64,000 nt of DNA from Tamilnaduibacter salinus (GTDB lineage: Bacteria; Pseudomonadota; Gammaproteobacteria; Pseudomonadales; Oleiphilaceae). The notes under the pieces were generated by a model, which was not told where the DNA came from, ran no database searches, and saw only the letters and a list, made by a program, of their open reading frames with translations. Positions 54,610 through 62,861 of this stretch are shown piece by piece (within the stretch, counting starts at the first letter, position 1; each line of letters begins with the position of its first letter). The DNA lies in the NCBI RefSeq assembly GCF_003096655.1, contig NZ_QEKQ01000004.1, positions 248,001 to 312,000 on the forward strand, written 5' to 3'. The position numbers were made by a program, and so were the translations under genes.

Positions 54610-56614
54610 GTCGGTGGTCTCATCGACAGGGCGCGTCGCTCGGCGCGGTCGCCGGCGTTGGCTGACGTCGGGGCGCCTCTGTGGCGTGCTGGGCCTGCTC
54701 GTACTGGCGTTGGTCGTGACGGGGCAATCGCCCGAGCTTTCCGGTTGGGAAAACGTCCGGTCGCTCTGGCAGGCCGGCGAGGCGCCAGCCAGCCAGCTCA
54801 TGCATTATGCCTGGTGGCCGCGATTCTTCGTGGCCGTGCTGGCCGGTGCCGGTCTCGCGGTTGCTGGCGTGTTGATGCAGCAGGTGCTGCGCAACCCCCT
54901 GGCGGCGCCCACCACGCTGGGCGTGGCGACGGGCGCGAACGTGGCCATGGCGCTGGCGCTGGTCTTTACGCCGGCTTTGATGGCCTGGGGTCGGGAATGG
55001 GTGGCGATGGCCGGGGGCGCGGTCGCCATGGGCGTTGTGTTCCTGCTGGCCTGGCGTCGTCAGCTCGCGCCGACCGTCGTGGTGCTGGCGGGGTTGGTGG
55101 TGAACCTGTATCTGTCCGCCGTCGCGACCGTGCTGTTGATTCTGAACCCGGAAACGCTGACAGGCCTGCTGGTTTGGGGGGCGGGGTCGCTGACCCAGAA
55201 CAGTTGGGATGGAGTGGCCTTCCTGTGGCCACGGTTGCTGGTTGGCGGGGCGGTTGCCGTTGCGCTGCTGCGCCCGCTTGCCATTCTGGAGCTGGATGAC
55301 GCCAATGCGCGCAGCCTCGGTGTTTCCCTCCGCAACCTGCGTCTGGGGAGTCTGGGTGTTGCGGTGTTTCTGACCGCGGTGGTGGTCAGTGCCGTCGGCG
55401 TCGTTGGGTTTATCGGGCTGGCGGCGCCGGCCATCGTGCGGATTCTCGGCGCCCGACAGGTGGGGCACCGGCTCGGCTGGGGGGCACTGCTGGGGGCCTT
55501 GCTGCTGTTGCTGACGGACCTGTTGGTCCAGCGCGTTCCCGGGATATTTGCGACTCTTCTGCCGACCGGCGCCACTACGGCGGCGTTGGGCGCGCCGTTG
55601 CTGCTGTGGCTGATCCCTCGTCTGAAGCTCGGCAGTGACAAGCCTCACGAACACGCCATGCCGGGTGGCCGCCACACCAGGCCAGGCCAGCTTCTGACCA
55701 TGCTGGCACTACTCTGTGGTGTGAGTCTGCTGCTGGCGCTGATGGTGGGGCAGGGGATGAGCGGCTGGCACGTCCTGCCGTCCGCGGAGGTGCTTGAATG
55801 GCGCCTGCCGCGGACTCTGGCCGCGGCCGGGGCCGGCATCATGCTGGCCATTGCCGGCACGATCCTGCAGCGCATCACGGGTAATCCCATGGCCAGCCCG
55901 GAGGTGCTGGGTATCAGCGCCGGGACCGCCATGGGCTTTATCGGCGCGATTTACCTGCTGCCCGGCACTACCTCCACGCTGACCATGATCGGTATCGGAA
56001 CCGTGAGCGCTCTGGCGACGGTGGGTCTGGTGGTGCTGCTCAACCGGCGCAGTGGCTTCGTGCCGGAACGGGTTCTGCTGACGGGTGTCGCGATCACGGC
56101 GCTGTTTGAGGCGGTCAAGACATTTGTGCTCTCTGGTGGAGATCCCCGTGGTCGGGAAGTGATCGCCTGGATGTCCGGTTCCACCTATTTCGTGGAGTTG
56201 TGGACCGCCGTGGCGGCGATCATTCTGGCGGTCATCCTGTTGATCGTGACACGGCCGTTTGCGCGCTGGCTGGACATGCTCCCGCTCGGCGCTCCGACGG
56301 CTGGCAGCCTCGGCGTTGCCGTCTCCCGGGGGCGTCTGGTGCTGCTCGGGCTGGCGGCGCTGATGACCGCCGCGGCCACGCTCATCATCGGCCCACTGAG
56401 TTTCGTGGGGCTGTTGGCGCCACACCTGGCGCGCATGATCGGCCTGCATCATGCCCGGATTCATATGCTGGGCGCGGCCCTCTGTGGCGCGGCGCTGATG
56501 ATGCTGGCGGACTGGGCCGGGCGACAGGTGCTGTTCCCGGAGGAGATTCCGGCGGGCATCATGGCCTCGCTGGTCGGCGGTGCCTACTTCATGTGGGGGC
56601 TGCGGCGGTTGTGA
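54602..56614 (+). CDS. fhuB: FhuB-like double permease of the ferric hydroxamate importer
   Basis: 670 residues, two FecCD/BtuC permeases in tandem, as in E. coli FhuB (660). Each half contains the conserved MQQVLRNPLAAPTTLGVATG (first) or LQRITGNPMASPEVLGISAG (second) and a later GAPTAGSLGV / GLLAPHLARMIG segment that contacts FhuC. About 20 membrane helices. It completes the fhuCDB operon. The stop at 56614 faces the minus-strand CrcZ-like RNA terminator. Confidence 0.92.
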   Translation: MSESVVSSTGRVARRGRRRWLTSGRLCGVLGLLVLALVVTGQSPELSGWENVRSLWQAGEAPASQLMHYAWWPRFFVAVLAGAGLAVAGVLMQQVLRNPLAAPTTLGVATGANVAMALALVFTPALMAWGREWVAMAGGAVAMGVVFLLAWRRQLAPTVVVLAGLVVNLYLSAVATVLLILNPETLTGLLVWGAGSLTQNSWDGVAFLWPRLLVGGAVAVALLRPLAILELDDANARSLGVSLRNLRLGSLGVAVFLTAVVVSAVGVVGFIGLAAPAIVRILGARQVGHRLGWGALLGALLLLLTDLLVQRVPGIFATLLPTGATTAALGAPLLLWLIPRLKLGSDKPHEHAMPGGRHTRPGQLLTMLALLCGVSLLLALMVGQGMSGWHVLPSAEVLEWRLPRTLAAAGAGIMLAIAGTILQRITGNPMASPEVLGISAGTAMGFIGAIYLLPGTTSTLTMIGIGTVSALATVGLVVLLNRRSGFVPERVLLTGVAITALFEAVKTFVLSGGDPRGREVIAWMSGSTYFVELWTAVAAIILAVILLIVTRPFARWLDMLPLGAPTAGSLGVAVSRGRLVLLGLAALMTAAATLIIGPLSFVGLLAPHLARMIGLHHARIHMLGAALCGAALMMLADWAGRQVLFPEEIPAGIMASLVGGAYFMWGLRRL

Positions 56615-56771
56615 GGCCAAGACTCGGCAACGCTGCAGCCGCCGGACTGCATCCAAAGCAGGAAGCCCGGCCGATGGTCAGGCTTTGACACTTCGTAGAG
56701 TGACTACCAGAGGTAGCCGATCTGCTCAGCAGCGGGGTTCGTCTTTAGGAAAAACCGGAGGCCAGAAAATC

Positions 56772-56801
56772 AAAAAGCGGGAACGTGAACCACGAACCCG
56801 C
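56772..56801 (-). terminator. Terminator of the CrcZ-like RNA
   Basis: On the minus strand GCGGG (56801-56797) pairs with CCCGC (56781-56777), with an inner CGTG/CACG stem separated by a symmetric TT/TT internal loop, then TTTTT (56776-56772). Confidence 0.75.
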
Positions 56802-57128
56802 CGAGAAGAGTAGACGATCTGCATTGTTTTTGTTGTTGCGGTTCCGAACCGGAACCAAACTCCAGATGGAGTGAATGATGCGAGCGGAACGCTTTGAATA
56901 CAGAGAGTGGTAAGGACGGTTCACGGGATTAATCCGGGACGAGGCGTCTGGTTCACGCTTCTTTTTTGTCTTCCGGACAGAACCCGCAACAGTCAGGCAC
57001 CACTAAAAAGCTCAGCACCCAAAACACTCAGTTCGCCTGCGCTCTGTTTTTGTTTTTGTTACCGAGCGCTCTGCAGCTTTTTGTTGTTGTTGTGGCGCTG
57101 CGTTCATTCGGTTCTTGTTTTTGTTTGC
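56772..57128 (-). ncRNA. crcZ: CrcZ-like small RNA, predicted Hfq/Crc decoy
   Basis: About 357 nt on the minus strand, starting near G57128 from a -24/-12 promoter and ending at an intrinsic terminator (T-run to 56772). Five A/C-rich CA motifs are visible in the RNA: GCAAACAAAAACAAGAAC (57128-57111), CCACAACAACAACAAAAAG (57095-57077), GTAACAAAAACAAAAACAG (57062-57044), GAAGACAAAAAAGAAG (56973-56958) and CGCAACAACAAAAACAATGC (56840-56821). Pseudomonas CrcZ (about 407 nt, 5-6 CA motifs) lies in this same slot after cbrB and before pcnB, is driven by sigma-54 and CbrB, and titrates Hfq/Crc to relieve catabolite repression. Assignment rests on synteny, promoter type, size and motifs; sequence homology was not tested. 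Confidence 0.8.
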
Positions 57129-57139
57129 CCCTGATGGGT

Positions 57140-57154
57140 GCACTGCGCGTGCCA
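57140..57154 (-). promoter_or_regulatory. Sigma-54 (-24/-12) promoter of the CrcZ-like RNA
   Basis: On the minus strand the sequence reads TGGCACGCGCAGTGC (57154-57140). The consensus is TGGCAC-N5-TTGC, so only one core position differs; the invariant GG and GC are present with correct spacing. An AT-rich stretch (57155-57185) lies upstream, as is common for IHF-assisted sigma-54 promoters. Confidence 0.8.
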
Positions 57155-57229
57155 GTTTTTGTTAACTCTTAATTAACAGCAAGTTACGAGATTTGGTGTT
57201 TTGAGGTGGGCGTTTGGCTTAGACAAAAG

Positions 57230-57288
57230 TGTTACCTGTGTCTCACTCTTATGACGAAAGTGTTCCGATGGGTAACACGCAGGTAACG
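57230..57288. promoter_or_regulatory. Predicted CbrB upstream activating sites
   Basis: Contains GTGTTAC (57229-57235), TGTTCC (57261-57266), GTAACAC (57272-57278) and GTAACG (57283-57288). These make inverted repeats of the TGTTAC-N(14-16)-GTAACA kind that I recall as CbrB targets at Pseudomonas crcZ; TGTTCC-N16-GTAACG is the best-spaced pair. They lie 80-150 bases upstream of the -24 element, the right distance for an enhancer-binding protein, and immediately after the cbrB stop. Confidence 0.65.
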
Positions 57289-57296
57289 ATCACGGT

Positions 57297-58712
57297 TCAG
57301 GAGTTGGCTTTTTTGCGTGGGATGCCCAGACGCTGGCGGCGCTCCCAGAGAGATTTGCGGCTGATGCCGAGTTTCTGGGCGAGCTCGGTTTCGCTCATCC
57401 GGTCCTGATTCTCCAGCACAAAATGCTGGAAGTAGTCTTCCAGGGAGAGATCGTTGCCGTTCTGTTGAGGGTCTGGGCGGGGCGCTGGATTGCTGGTGTC
57501 CACCAGGCCCTCTGGAATGTGAACGTCATCGCTGGACTCCGGGTCCAGGTCCAGCAGTTCCGGGGTGACAATGTTGTCGTCACAGAGAATGGAGGCCCGC
57601 TCGATGGCATTCTCCAGTTCACGCACGTTGCCGGGCCAGCGATGACGCTCCAGAGTCCGCATCGCCTCGGGAGTGAGGCTCAGATCCGGGATGCCGATCT
57701 GCTCACCCTGGCGCCGGAGAAAGCGCTTGGCCAGCCCCATGATGTCACCGTTCCGTTCCCTCAGTGGTGGGATCCGGATCTGCATGACGTTGAGGCGATA
57801 GTAGAGGTCTTCCCGGAACTCGCCGGTACGGGTCATTGCTTTGAGGTTGCGGTGTGTCGCCGCAATCATTCGCACACTGACCTTTTTGCTCTGGGTTGAG
57901 CCGACGCGCCGGATTTCCCCTTCCTGCAGCACGCGCAAAAGCCGGGCCTGGGCTTCGGCGGGCAGTTCGCCAATCTCGTCCAGAAACAGGCTGCCGCCGT
58001 CGGCCGCCTCAATCAGGCCTGTCCGGGCGGATACCGCCCCGGTGAACGCGCCTTTTTCATGGCCGAACAACTCGGATTCGATCAGGCTTTCGGGAATCGC
58101 CGCGCAGTTGACGGAAATCAGTGGGTAGCGGGCGCGGGGACTGAGCTGATGCAGGGCCCGGGCCGCCAGCTCCTTGCCGGTCCCGGACTCACCCTGAATC
58201 AGTACGGTGGTCTCGGTCGGCGCGACTTTCCGGATCAGCCGGAATACGCGCTGCATGGACTGGCACTGGCCGAACATCAGATTGGCCGGGTCGGACGCAT
58301 TATCAGGGCTGGGTGCCTGCTCTTGCGTCGGTTCGTCCTCCGGCGCCGCTGCTTCCCGTTGACTGGCCCGCTCCAGAATGTCCTCGACCGAGGCCAGCAT
58401 CTCATCGTGATCGAAGGGCTTGGCAATGTACTCCACCGCGCCCATTTTCATGGAATCCACCGCCGAACGGAGACTGGCGTAGCTGGTCATGATCAGCACC
58501 GGCGTGTCCGGTGCCAACCGGATCAGGTCTGTCCCTGGCTGTCCGGGCAGACGCAGGTCCGTGATGATCAGGTCCAGGCGTTTCAGGTCGTTCTGATTGC
58601 GGGCCTCATCGACCGAGCCGGCGTCCGCCACCTCATAGCCGGCATGTGTCAGCAGCTTGCGCAGCGCCGAGCGGATGATTTCCTCGTCTTCGACAATCAG
58701 GATACGACGCAT
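57297..58712 (-). CDS. cbrB: CbrB, sigma-54-dependent response regulator
   Basis: 471 residues from ATG 58712 (MRRILIVEDEEIIRSALRKL), matching Pseudomonas CbrB's start; a GTG at 58733 overlapping the cbrA stop (GTGA) is a real alternative. Receiver domain with phosphorylated Asp in LIITDLRLPG; AAA+ domain with Walker A GESGTGKELAARAL, the sigma-54-contact motif GAFTGAVSARTG, and RRVGSTQSKKVSVRMIAATH; C-terminal Fis-type HTH (SETELAQKLGISRKSLWERR). It activates catabolic genes and, in Pseudomonas, crcZ. Confidence 0.95.
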   Translation of the reverse strand: MRRILIVEDEEIIRSALRKLLTHAGYEVADAGSVDEARNQNDLKRLDLIITDLRLPGQPGTDLIRLAPDTPVLIMTSYASLRSAVDSMKMGAVEYIAKPFDHDEMLASVEDILERASQREAAAPEDEPTQEQAPSPDNASDPANLMFGQCQSMQRVFRLIRKVAPTETTVLIQGESGTGKELAARALHQLSPRARYPLISVNCAAIPESLIESELFGHEKGAFTGAVSARTGLIEAADGGSLFLDEIGELPAEAQARLLRVLQEGEIRRVGSTQSKKVSVRMIAATHRNLKAMTRTGEFREDLYYRLNVMQIRIPPLRERNGDIMGLAKRFLRRQGEQIGIPDLSLTPEAMRTLERHRWPGNVRELENAIERASILCDDNIVTPELLDLDPESSDDVHIPEGLVDTSNPAPRPDPQQNGNDLSLEDYFQHFVLENQDRMSETELAQKLGISRKSLWERRQRLGIPRKKANS

Positions 58713-58729
58713 AACTCGAACTTCTGTCC

Positions 58730-61672
58730 TCACGCGGTGTTGTCGGTCGGCTCGGACTCCGGCTCGTAGGCGGGCAGGCGGAGCCGGACGCGGGTGCCCC
58801 GTCCGTCAGCGACGGGGCTGTCGACCTGAATATGACCGTAATGCTCTTCCACGATGCTGTAAACCAGCGACAGACCGAGGCCGGTACCCCTGTTGGGGCC
58901 CTTGGTGGTGTAGAACGGCTCGAAGATGTGATCGAGCTGGTCGTCCGGAATACCGCTTCCCTCGTCAAGGATTTCGATGATAGCGGAGTAGGCTTCGCGC
59001 TTGCCACTGATGCGAATACACCCTTCATCCGGCGACGCGTCCCGGGCATTGGCGAGCAGGTTGACGAACACCTGCTCCAGGCGCTGTTCGTCGCCCAGCA
59101 CCAGCAGGTCATCAGGGCAATCGGTCTCGTAGCTCAGGTGCCGACCCTTTCCGGACAATGACAGCAGGTTGACGGATTCGTCCACGCACCGGCGCAGTGA
59201 AACCGCCTCATAGCGGTTGGCAGGAGCGTGATTGCCGCTGCGTGCAAAGTTCATCAGGGATTGCAGAATGCGCGAGATTCGACGTGTTTGCTGCTGAATC
59301 TGGTCCGCGGTGTCGAGAATGTCCGGGTCGTCGGTCTCCAGCTTCAGGTTCTGTGACAGCGAGGAGATGCCGGTCACCGGGTTGCCGATTTCATGAGCCA
59401 CACCGGCCGCCAGCCGGCCGACGGAGGCCAGTCGTTCGCTGTGGATCAGCTCGTCTTCGAGAAGCCGGGTTTCGGTCTGGTCCTCGACCAGTACGATATT
59501 GCCGCCCTCAGGGTGTTCCGGGCCACTCAGAGTGGATTTGTGCAGGTTGAACCAGTGGGGGCGGCCCCTCAGGTCCAGCCGGTGCTTGTACCGGTGCACC
59601 TCGTCCCCGAGTACAAAGTCCTCGAGCAGTTGCCGCCACTGGTCGGGCAGGGTGCTCAGGCGTGCCCCGACCACGTCATCCGCTTCGATGCCGGTGACCG
59701 CCTGCATCGCGTGGTTCCACATCAGGATCTCGCCATCGTCGCCGACGGAGCAGGCCGCGATCGGCAGGTTCTGGAGTGTCTGGCGGTAGTGGCGGCGGAG
59801 GTTGTCCAGCTCTCCGGCCAGCCCGGTCAGCTGGCTTTGATAGTCCCCCAGTGCTTTTTCGATATAGTGGATGTCCTGCGCGGGGTCCCGGCCTGCCTGC
59901 GGTTTGAAGCCGAGGTAATGCTTGACGATGTCCTGGGCGACCGATGGCCCCATCATGCCCGACAGGTTGACCTCGATCTGGTCCCGCAGGCGTCGCAGCT
60001 GATAGGGCCGGTATTCCACGGGCGGCAGTTTCAGGGCATTCAGCGCCCGATCCACCTCGCGCCGGGCGACGTTGGCGCCCAGTGGGATGGCCAGCTGGTG
60101 TCGGAACTCGTCCGAGGACCCGGCCAGCAACTCCCGACGCTGGGGGCGGGACAGGGCGCCCATGGAGCAGGCCTGTGCGGCACTGTCCTCGTCGGGCGTG
60201 GTGGTGCTGACCATGGAGGTCAGGGCAAAGACCGAAACGTTCACCGTCAGGGCGACGAATGCGTAGATGTGGGCGGTTTCCAGTGTTGCAGCGGGCATTC
60301 CCAGATGGGTGAGCAGGTCCGGGACCGTCGAGAACGGAACGACCAGGGTGACGATCCACAGCACCATACCGGCCGCCATGCCCGAAATCAGTCCCTGGCG
60401 GTTGCCCTCCGGCCAGTAGATGACGCCGAGCGCCCCCGGCAACAATTGCAGCACGCCGGAGAGTGCGATGATGCCCAGCGCCCCGAGCGACAGCTCCTTG
60501 CCGATCCACTCGTGGAACAGCAATGCGGCAAGGATCGTGACGGCGATCAGTGAACGCCGGACCCATCGCAGCCAGCTGTAGATATCGGAGCGCTCCCGCG
60601 GGGGGTAGAGTGGCAGGACCGTGTGATGCAGCAACATGCCAGAGAGGGACAGTGTGCTGACGATGATCAGTGCCGATGCCGCTGACAGCCCAGCGATGTA
60701 CATCAGCAGAGTCAGTGATGGGCTGCCCAGTGCCATGGGAATGCCCAGCACATGGAGACTGGCCGGCGACGTGACCCCCAGTGCCTGTGCACCCCAGTAG
60801 ATGACGGGCACGGGGAGAGCCAGCAGCAGTAGCTGAAGCGGCATGCCCCAGGTGGCCTTGGCCATCGCTCGGGGGGTGGGCTGCTCACTGAAGATCATGT
60901 GATACATGTGCGGCAACACCAGCGCGCCAGCAAACGCCATCAGCATCAGGGCGCGCCAGCTGCCGTCATGCAGTGGCTGACGGAAGGGCATTTTGCCCCG
61001 GTCATTGGTGGCCAGCCAGGTGCTGAGATCGTCCAGACCGCCGAATACGGTCAGCAGGATAACGGCGCCCAGCAGTGTCAGGGCCCCGACCTTGACCAGC
61101 GAATCGAACGCGATGGCGGCCACCAGCCCCTGATGGGTGCCGCCACTGTCTGAATCCCGGGCCCCGAACAGAGCGGTGAACAGGATCAGCGCCAGGCTGA
61201 ACAGCGTGGCGGCGACGCTGGGTGACAGGTCGGGAGCCAGCAGGGCCGCCGCATCGGCCACCGCTTTGATCTGCATGCTGAGCAGGGACAGGATCGCGGC
61301 CCCGGAGATGACAGTGACCAGCGTGCCGGCGACCTGGCTCCGGTAGCGGAACGCGAACACATCCGCCAGTGACGTGAGCTGGTACGCCCGGCTGATGCGC
61401 AGCACCGGTGACAGAAGGACGGGTGCCAGCAGAAAGGCGCCGCTGATGCCAATGTAGTAGGCCAGGTACCCGAAACCGAACTGGTCCGCCATGCCCAGGG
61501 CGCCATAGACGGCCCAGATGCCGGCAAAGACACCCAGGCTCAGCACATAGACGAGCGGATGGCGGACCCATCGTGAGGGGACGCGGGGACGTTCTGACAC
61601 CCAGGCAACAGCGAACAGCAGGAGCAGATAGCCCAGGCTGACGGTAACCAGAACCGGTGGACTAAAACTCAT
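58730..61672 (-). CDS. cbrA: CbrA, solute-symporter/sensor histidine kinase
   Basis: 980 residues. About 13 hydrophobic helices of an SLC5/SSF sodium-solute symporter (residues 1-500), a STAC-type linker, a PAS domain (about 620-720; NLPIAACSVGDDGEILMWNH), then HisKA with the phospho-His in GVAHEIGNPVTGISSLSQNL and HATPase motifs VFVNLLANARDA, DEGSGIPDDQLDHIFEPFYT and GTGLGLSLVY. It is the sensor that phosphorylates CbrB in response to carbon/nitrogen status; histidine transport by the symporter part is known in Pseudomonas. Its ATG lies inside the last codons of cbrX. Confidence 0.95.
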   Translation of the reverse strand: MSFSPPVLVTVSLGYLLLLFAVAWVSERPRVPSRWVRHPLVYVLSLGVFAGIWAVYGALGMADQFGFGYLAYYIGISGAFLLAPVLLSPVLRISRAYQLTSLADVFAFRYRSQVAGTLVTVISGAAILSLLSMQIKAVADAAALLAPDLSPSVAATLFSLALILFTALFGARDSDSGGTHQGLVAAIAFDSLVKVGALTLLGAVILLTVFGGLDDLSTWLATNDRGKMPFRQPLHDGSWRALMLMAFAGALVLPHMYHMIFSEQPTPRAMAKATWGMPLQLLLLALPVPVIYWGAQALGVTSPASLHVLGIPMALGSPSLTLLMYIAGLSAASALIIVSTLSLSGMLLHHTVLPLYPPRERSDIYSWLRWVRRSLIAVTILAALLFHEWIGKELSLGALGIIALSGVLQLLPGALGVIYWPEGNRQGLISGMAAGMVLWIVTLVVPFSTVPDLLTHLGMPAATLETAHIYAFVALTVNVSVFALTSMVSTTTPDEDSAAQACSMGALSRPQRRELLAGSSDEFRHQLAIPLGANVARREVDRALNALKLPPVEYRPYQLRRLRDQIEVNLSGMMGPSVAQDIVKHYLGFKPQAGRDPAQDIHYIEKALGDYQSQLTGLAGELDNLRRHYRQTLQNLPIAACSVGDDGEILMWNHAMQAVTGIEADDVVGARLSTLPDQWRQLLEDFVLGDEVHRYKHRLDLRGRPHWFNLHKSTLSGPEHPEGGNIVLVEDQTETRLLEDELIHSERLASVGRLAAGVAHEIGNPVTGISSLSQNLKLETDDPDILDTADQIQQQTRRISRILQSLMNFARSGNHAPANRYEAVSLRRCVDESVNLLSLSGKGRHLSYETDCPDDLLVLGDEQRLEQVFVNLLANARDASPDEGCIRISGKREAYSAIIEILDEGSGIPDDQLDHIFEPFYTTKGPNRGTGLGLSLVYSIVEEHYGHIQVDSPVADGRGTRVRLRLPAYEPESEPTDNTA

Positions 61673-61838
61673 TGGGGTCCCGTCGCCACTCCAGCCAGAA
61701 ACCGAGCATAATCAGCGCGGCCCACGCCAGGAAAGGGGAGTACCAGATGCTGCCGGGACGGATCCACCAGTCGAGGATGTTCGGCGAGAAGATGTAGATG
61801 GCCAGAACCAGCAGAAAGACCAGCCGGTAAATGTACAT
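61662..61838 (-). CDS. cbrX: CbrX-like small membrane protein
   Basis: 58 residues starting MYIYRLVFLLVLAIYIFSPN and ending EWRRDPNEF. Two hydrophobic stretches (residues 5-18 and 34-48) with a Trp-Trp-Ile-Arg linker predict a two-helix inner-membrane protein. AAAAGGA lies eight bases before the ATG. Its 3' end overlaps the cbrA start by 11 bases (ATGAGTTTTAG), the arrangement reported for Pseudomonas cbrX-cbrA, where the upstream gene couples cbrA translation. Confidence 0.8.
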   Translation of the reverse strand: MYIYRLVFLLVLAIYIFSPNILDWWIRPGSIWYSPFLAWAALIMLGFWLEWRRDPNEF

Positions 61839-61901
61839 GCGATCGTCCTTTTCGGGATGACGCTATCGAGCAATACAAGGCGTTCAGCCGGATCGGTTCC
61901 C

Positions 61902-62801
61902 TTATACCATGGGGTCACCGGCGCTGTCAGGCGCGGGAGCCGGCTGTGCCGGCAGTTGATCCGGGCGCCAGTGGCGAATGCCCCAGTCGATGAGCGACGC
62001 CGGTGAGGCCGATGCGAGTGTCGCCGGCGGTGACTGGCCGAGCGCCTGCAGGGCGCGGAAGAGGTTGGTGCCGGGCTGATCGTCATCCAGTGGCGGGGCG
62101 TGGGTCTGCTTGCTCAGCTTCTGGCCGCTGGTGTTGAGGATGACGGGCAGGTGCAGCCAGGAGGGTGTCGTGCCGCCGAGCAGGTCATAAAGGCGGATCT
62201 GCGCCGGGGTGGTGTCCAGCAGATCGTCTCCCCGGACCACGTCGGTAATGCCCTGGTCCATGTCATCAACGACCACCGCCAATTGATAGGCGTAAAACCC
62301 TTCCTTGCGGCGAATGACCGGGTCGTCGATTTCAGCGCGTGTGATGGCGGCCTGCTCGCCCAGTGCCCGATCCGTCCAGCCGATGGTGGCATCGTCCAGC
62401 GTCAGTCGGATCGCGTGGGCCTGATCGGCTGGCTGAGGCTGTTCCCGGCAGTGGCGGGGGTGGCGACCGTCATGCTCGCGCAGCTCCCGCCGCGAGCAGG
62501 GGCACCGGTAGGCCTGATGGTGGGCGAGAAGCTGCTCAATCGCGCGGTCATAGGCGTGGTGGCGATTGGACTGATAGCGAACCGGTTCGTCACTTTGGAG
62601 GTGATGGACCTCCAGGCTTTGCAGGATCTGCCGGGCGGCACCGGGCGGTTCCCGTAGCGGGTCCAGGTCCTCGATGCGCACCATCCACTGGCCGTTATGG
62701 GCACGGGCATCCAGATAACTGGCCAGGGCAGCGACCAGCGAACCGAAGTGCAGTGGGCCGGTGGGTGAGGGGGCGAATCGGCCCCGGTAGGCTGATGTCA
62801 T
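61902..62801 (-). CDS. gluQ: GluQRS, glutamyl-Q tRNA(Asp) synthetase
   Basis: 299 residues from ATG 62801 (MTSAYRGRFAPSPTGPLHFG). Class I motif HFGS variant, zinc-binding cysteines in RCPCSRRELREHDGRHPRHC, and KLSKQTHAPPL as the KMSKS equivalent, but no tRNA-binding C-terminal domain, so it is the truncated GluRS paralogue that glutamylates queuosine in tRNA-Asp. It follows dksA, as in E. coli and Pseudomonas, where it is co-transcribed. Confidence 0.95.
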   Translation of the reverse strand: MTSAYRGRFAPSPTGPLHFGSLVAALASYLDARAHNGQWMVRIEDLDPLREPPGAARQILQSLEVHHLQSDEPVRYQSNRHHAYDRAIEQLLAHHQAYRCPCSRRELREHDGRHPRHCREQPQPADQAHAIRLTLDDATIGWTDRALGEQAAITRAEIDDPVIRRKEGFYAYQLAVVVDDMDQGITDVVRGDDLLDTTPAQIRLYDLLGGTTPSWLHLPVILNTSGQKLSKQTHAPPLDDDQPGTNLFRALQALGQSPPATLASASPASLIDWGIRHWRPDQLPAQPAPAPDSAGDPMV

Positions 62802-62813
62802 AATCACGGCCGG

Positions 62814-62838
62814 CCGGAGCGGGTTCCGCCCGCTCCGG
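62814..62838 (-). other. Stem-loop between dksA and gluQ
   Basis: CCGGAGCGGG (62814-62823) and CCCGCTCCGG (62829-62838) form a perfect 10-bp stem with a five-base loop. No T-run follows. In E. coli a terminator between these genes reduces gluQ expression; this may serve the same purpose. Confidence 0.7.
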
Positions 62839-62861
62839 TCAGTGATGTCGGTGTCACCGGT

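Larger units (their letters stand above)
56615..57296. other. 682-nt non-coding region between fhuB and cbrB
   Basis: No protein gene is recognised. It holds, on the minus strand, a complete RNA transcription unit (UAS, sigma-54 promoter, A/C-rich RNA, terminator) described in the next entries. The part 56615-56770 between the fhuB stop and the RNA's end has only short repeats. Confidence 0.6.

Noticed and set aside
53503-54801. 432-codon minus-strand open frame opposite fhuD/fhuB
   Set aside because: It lies antisense to well-recognised genes, has no domain or ribosome site, and is a by-product of high GC.
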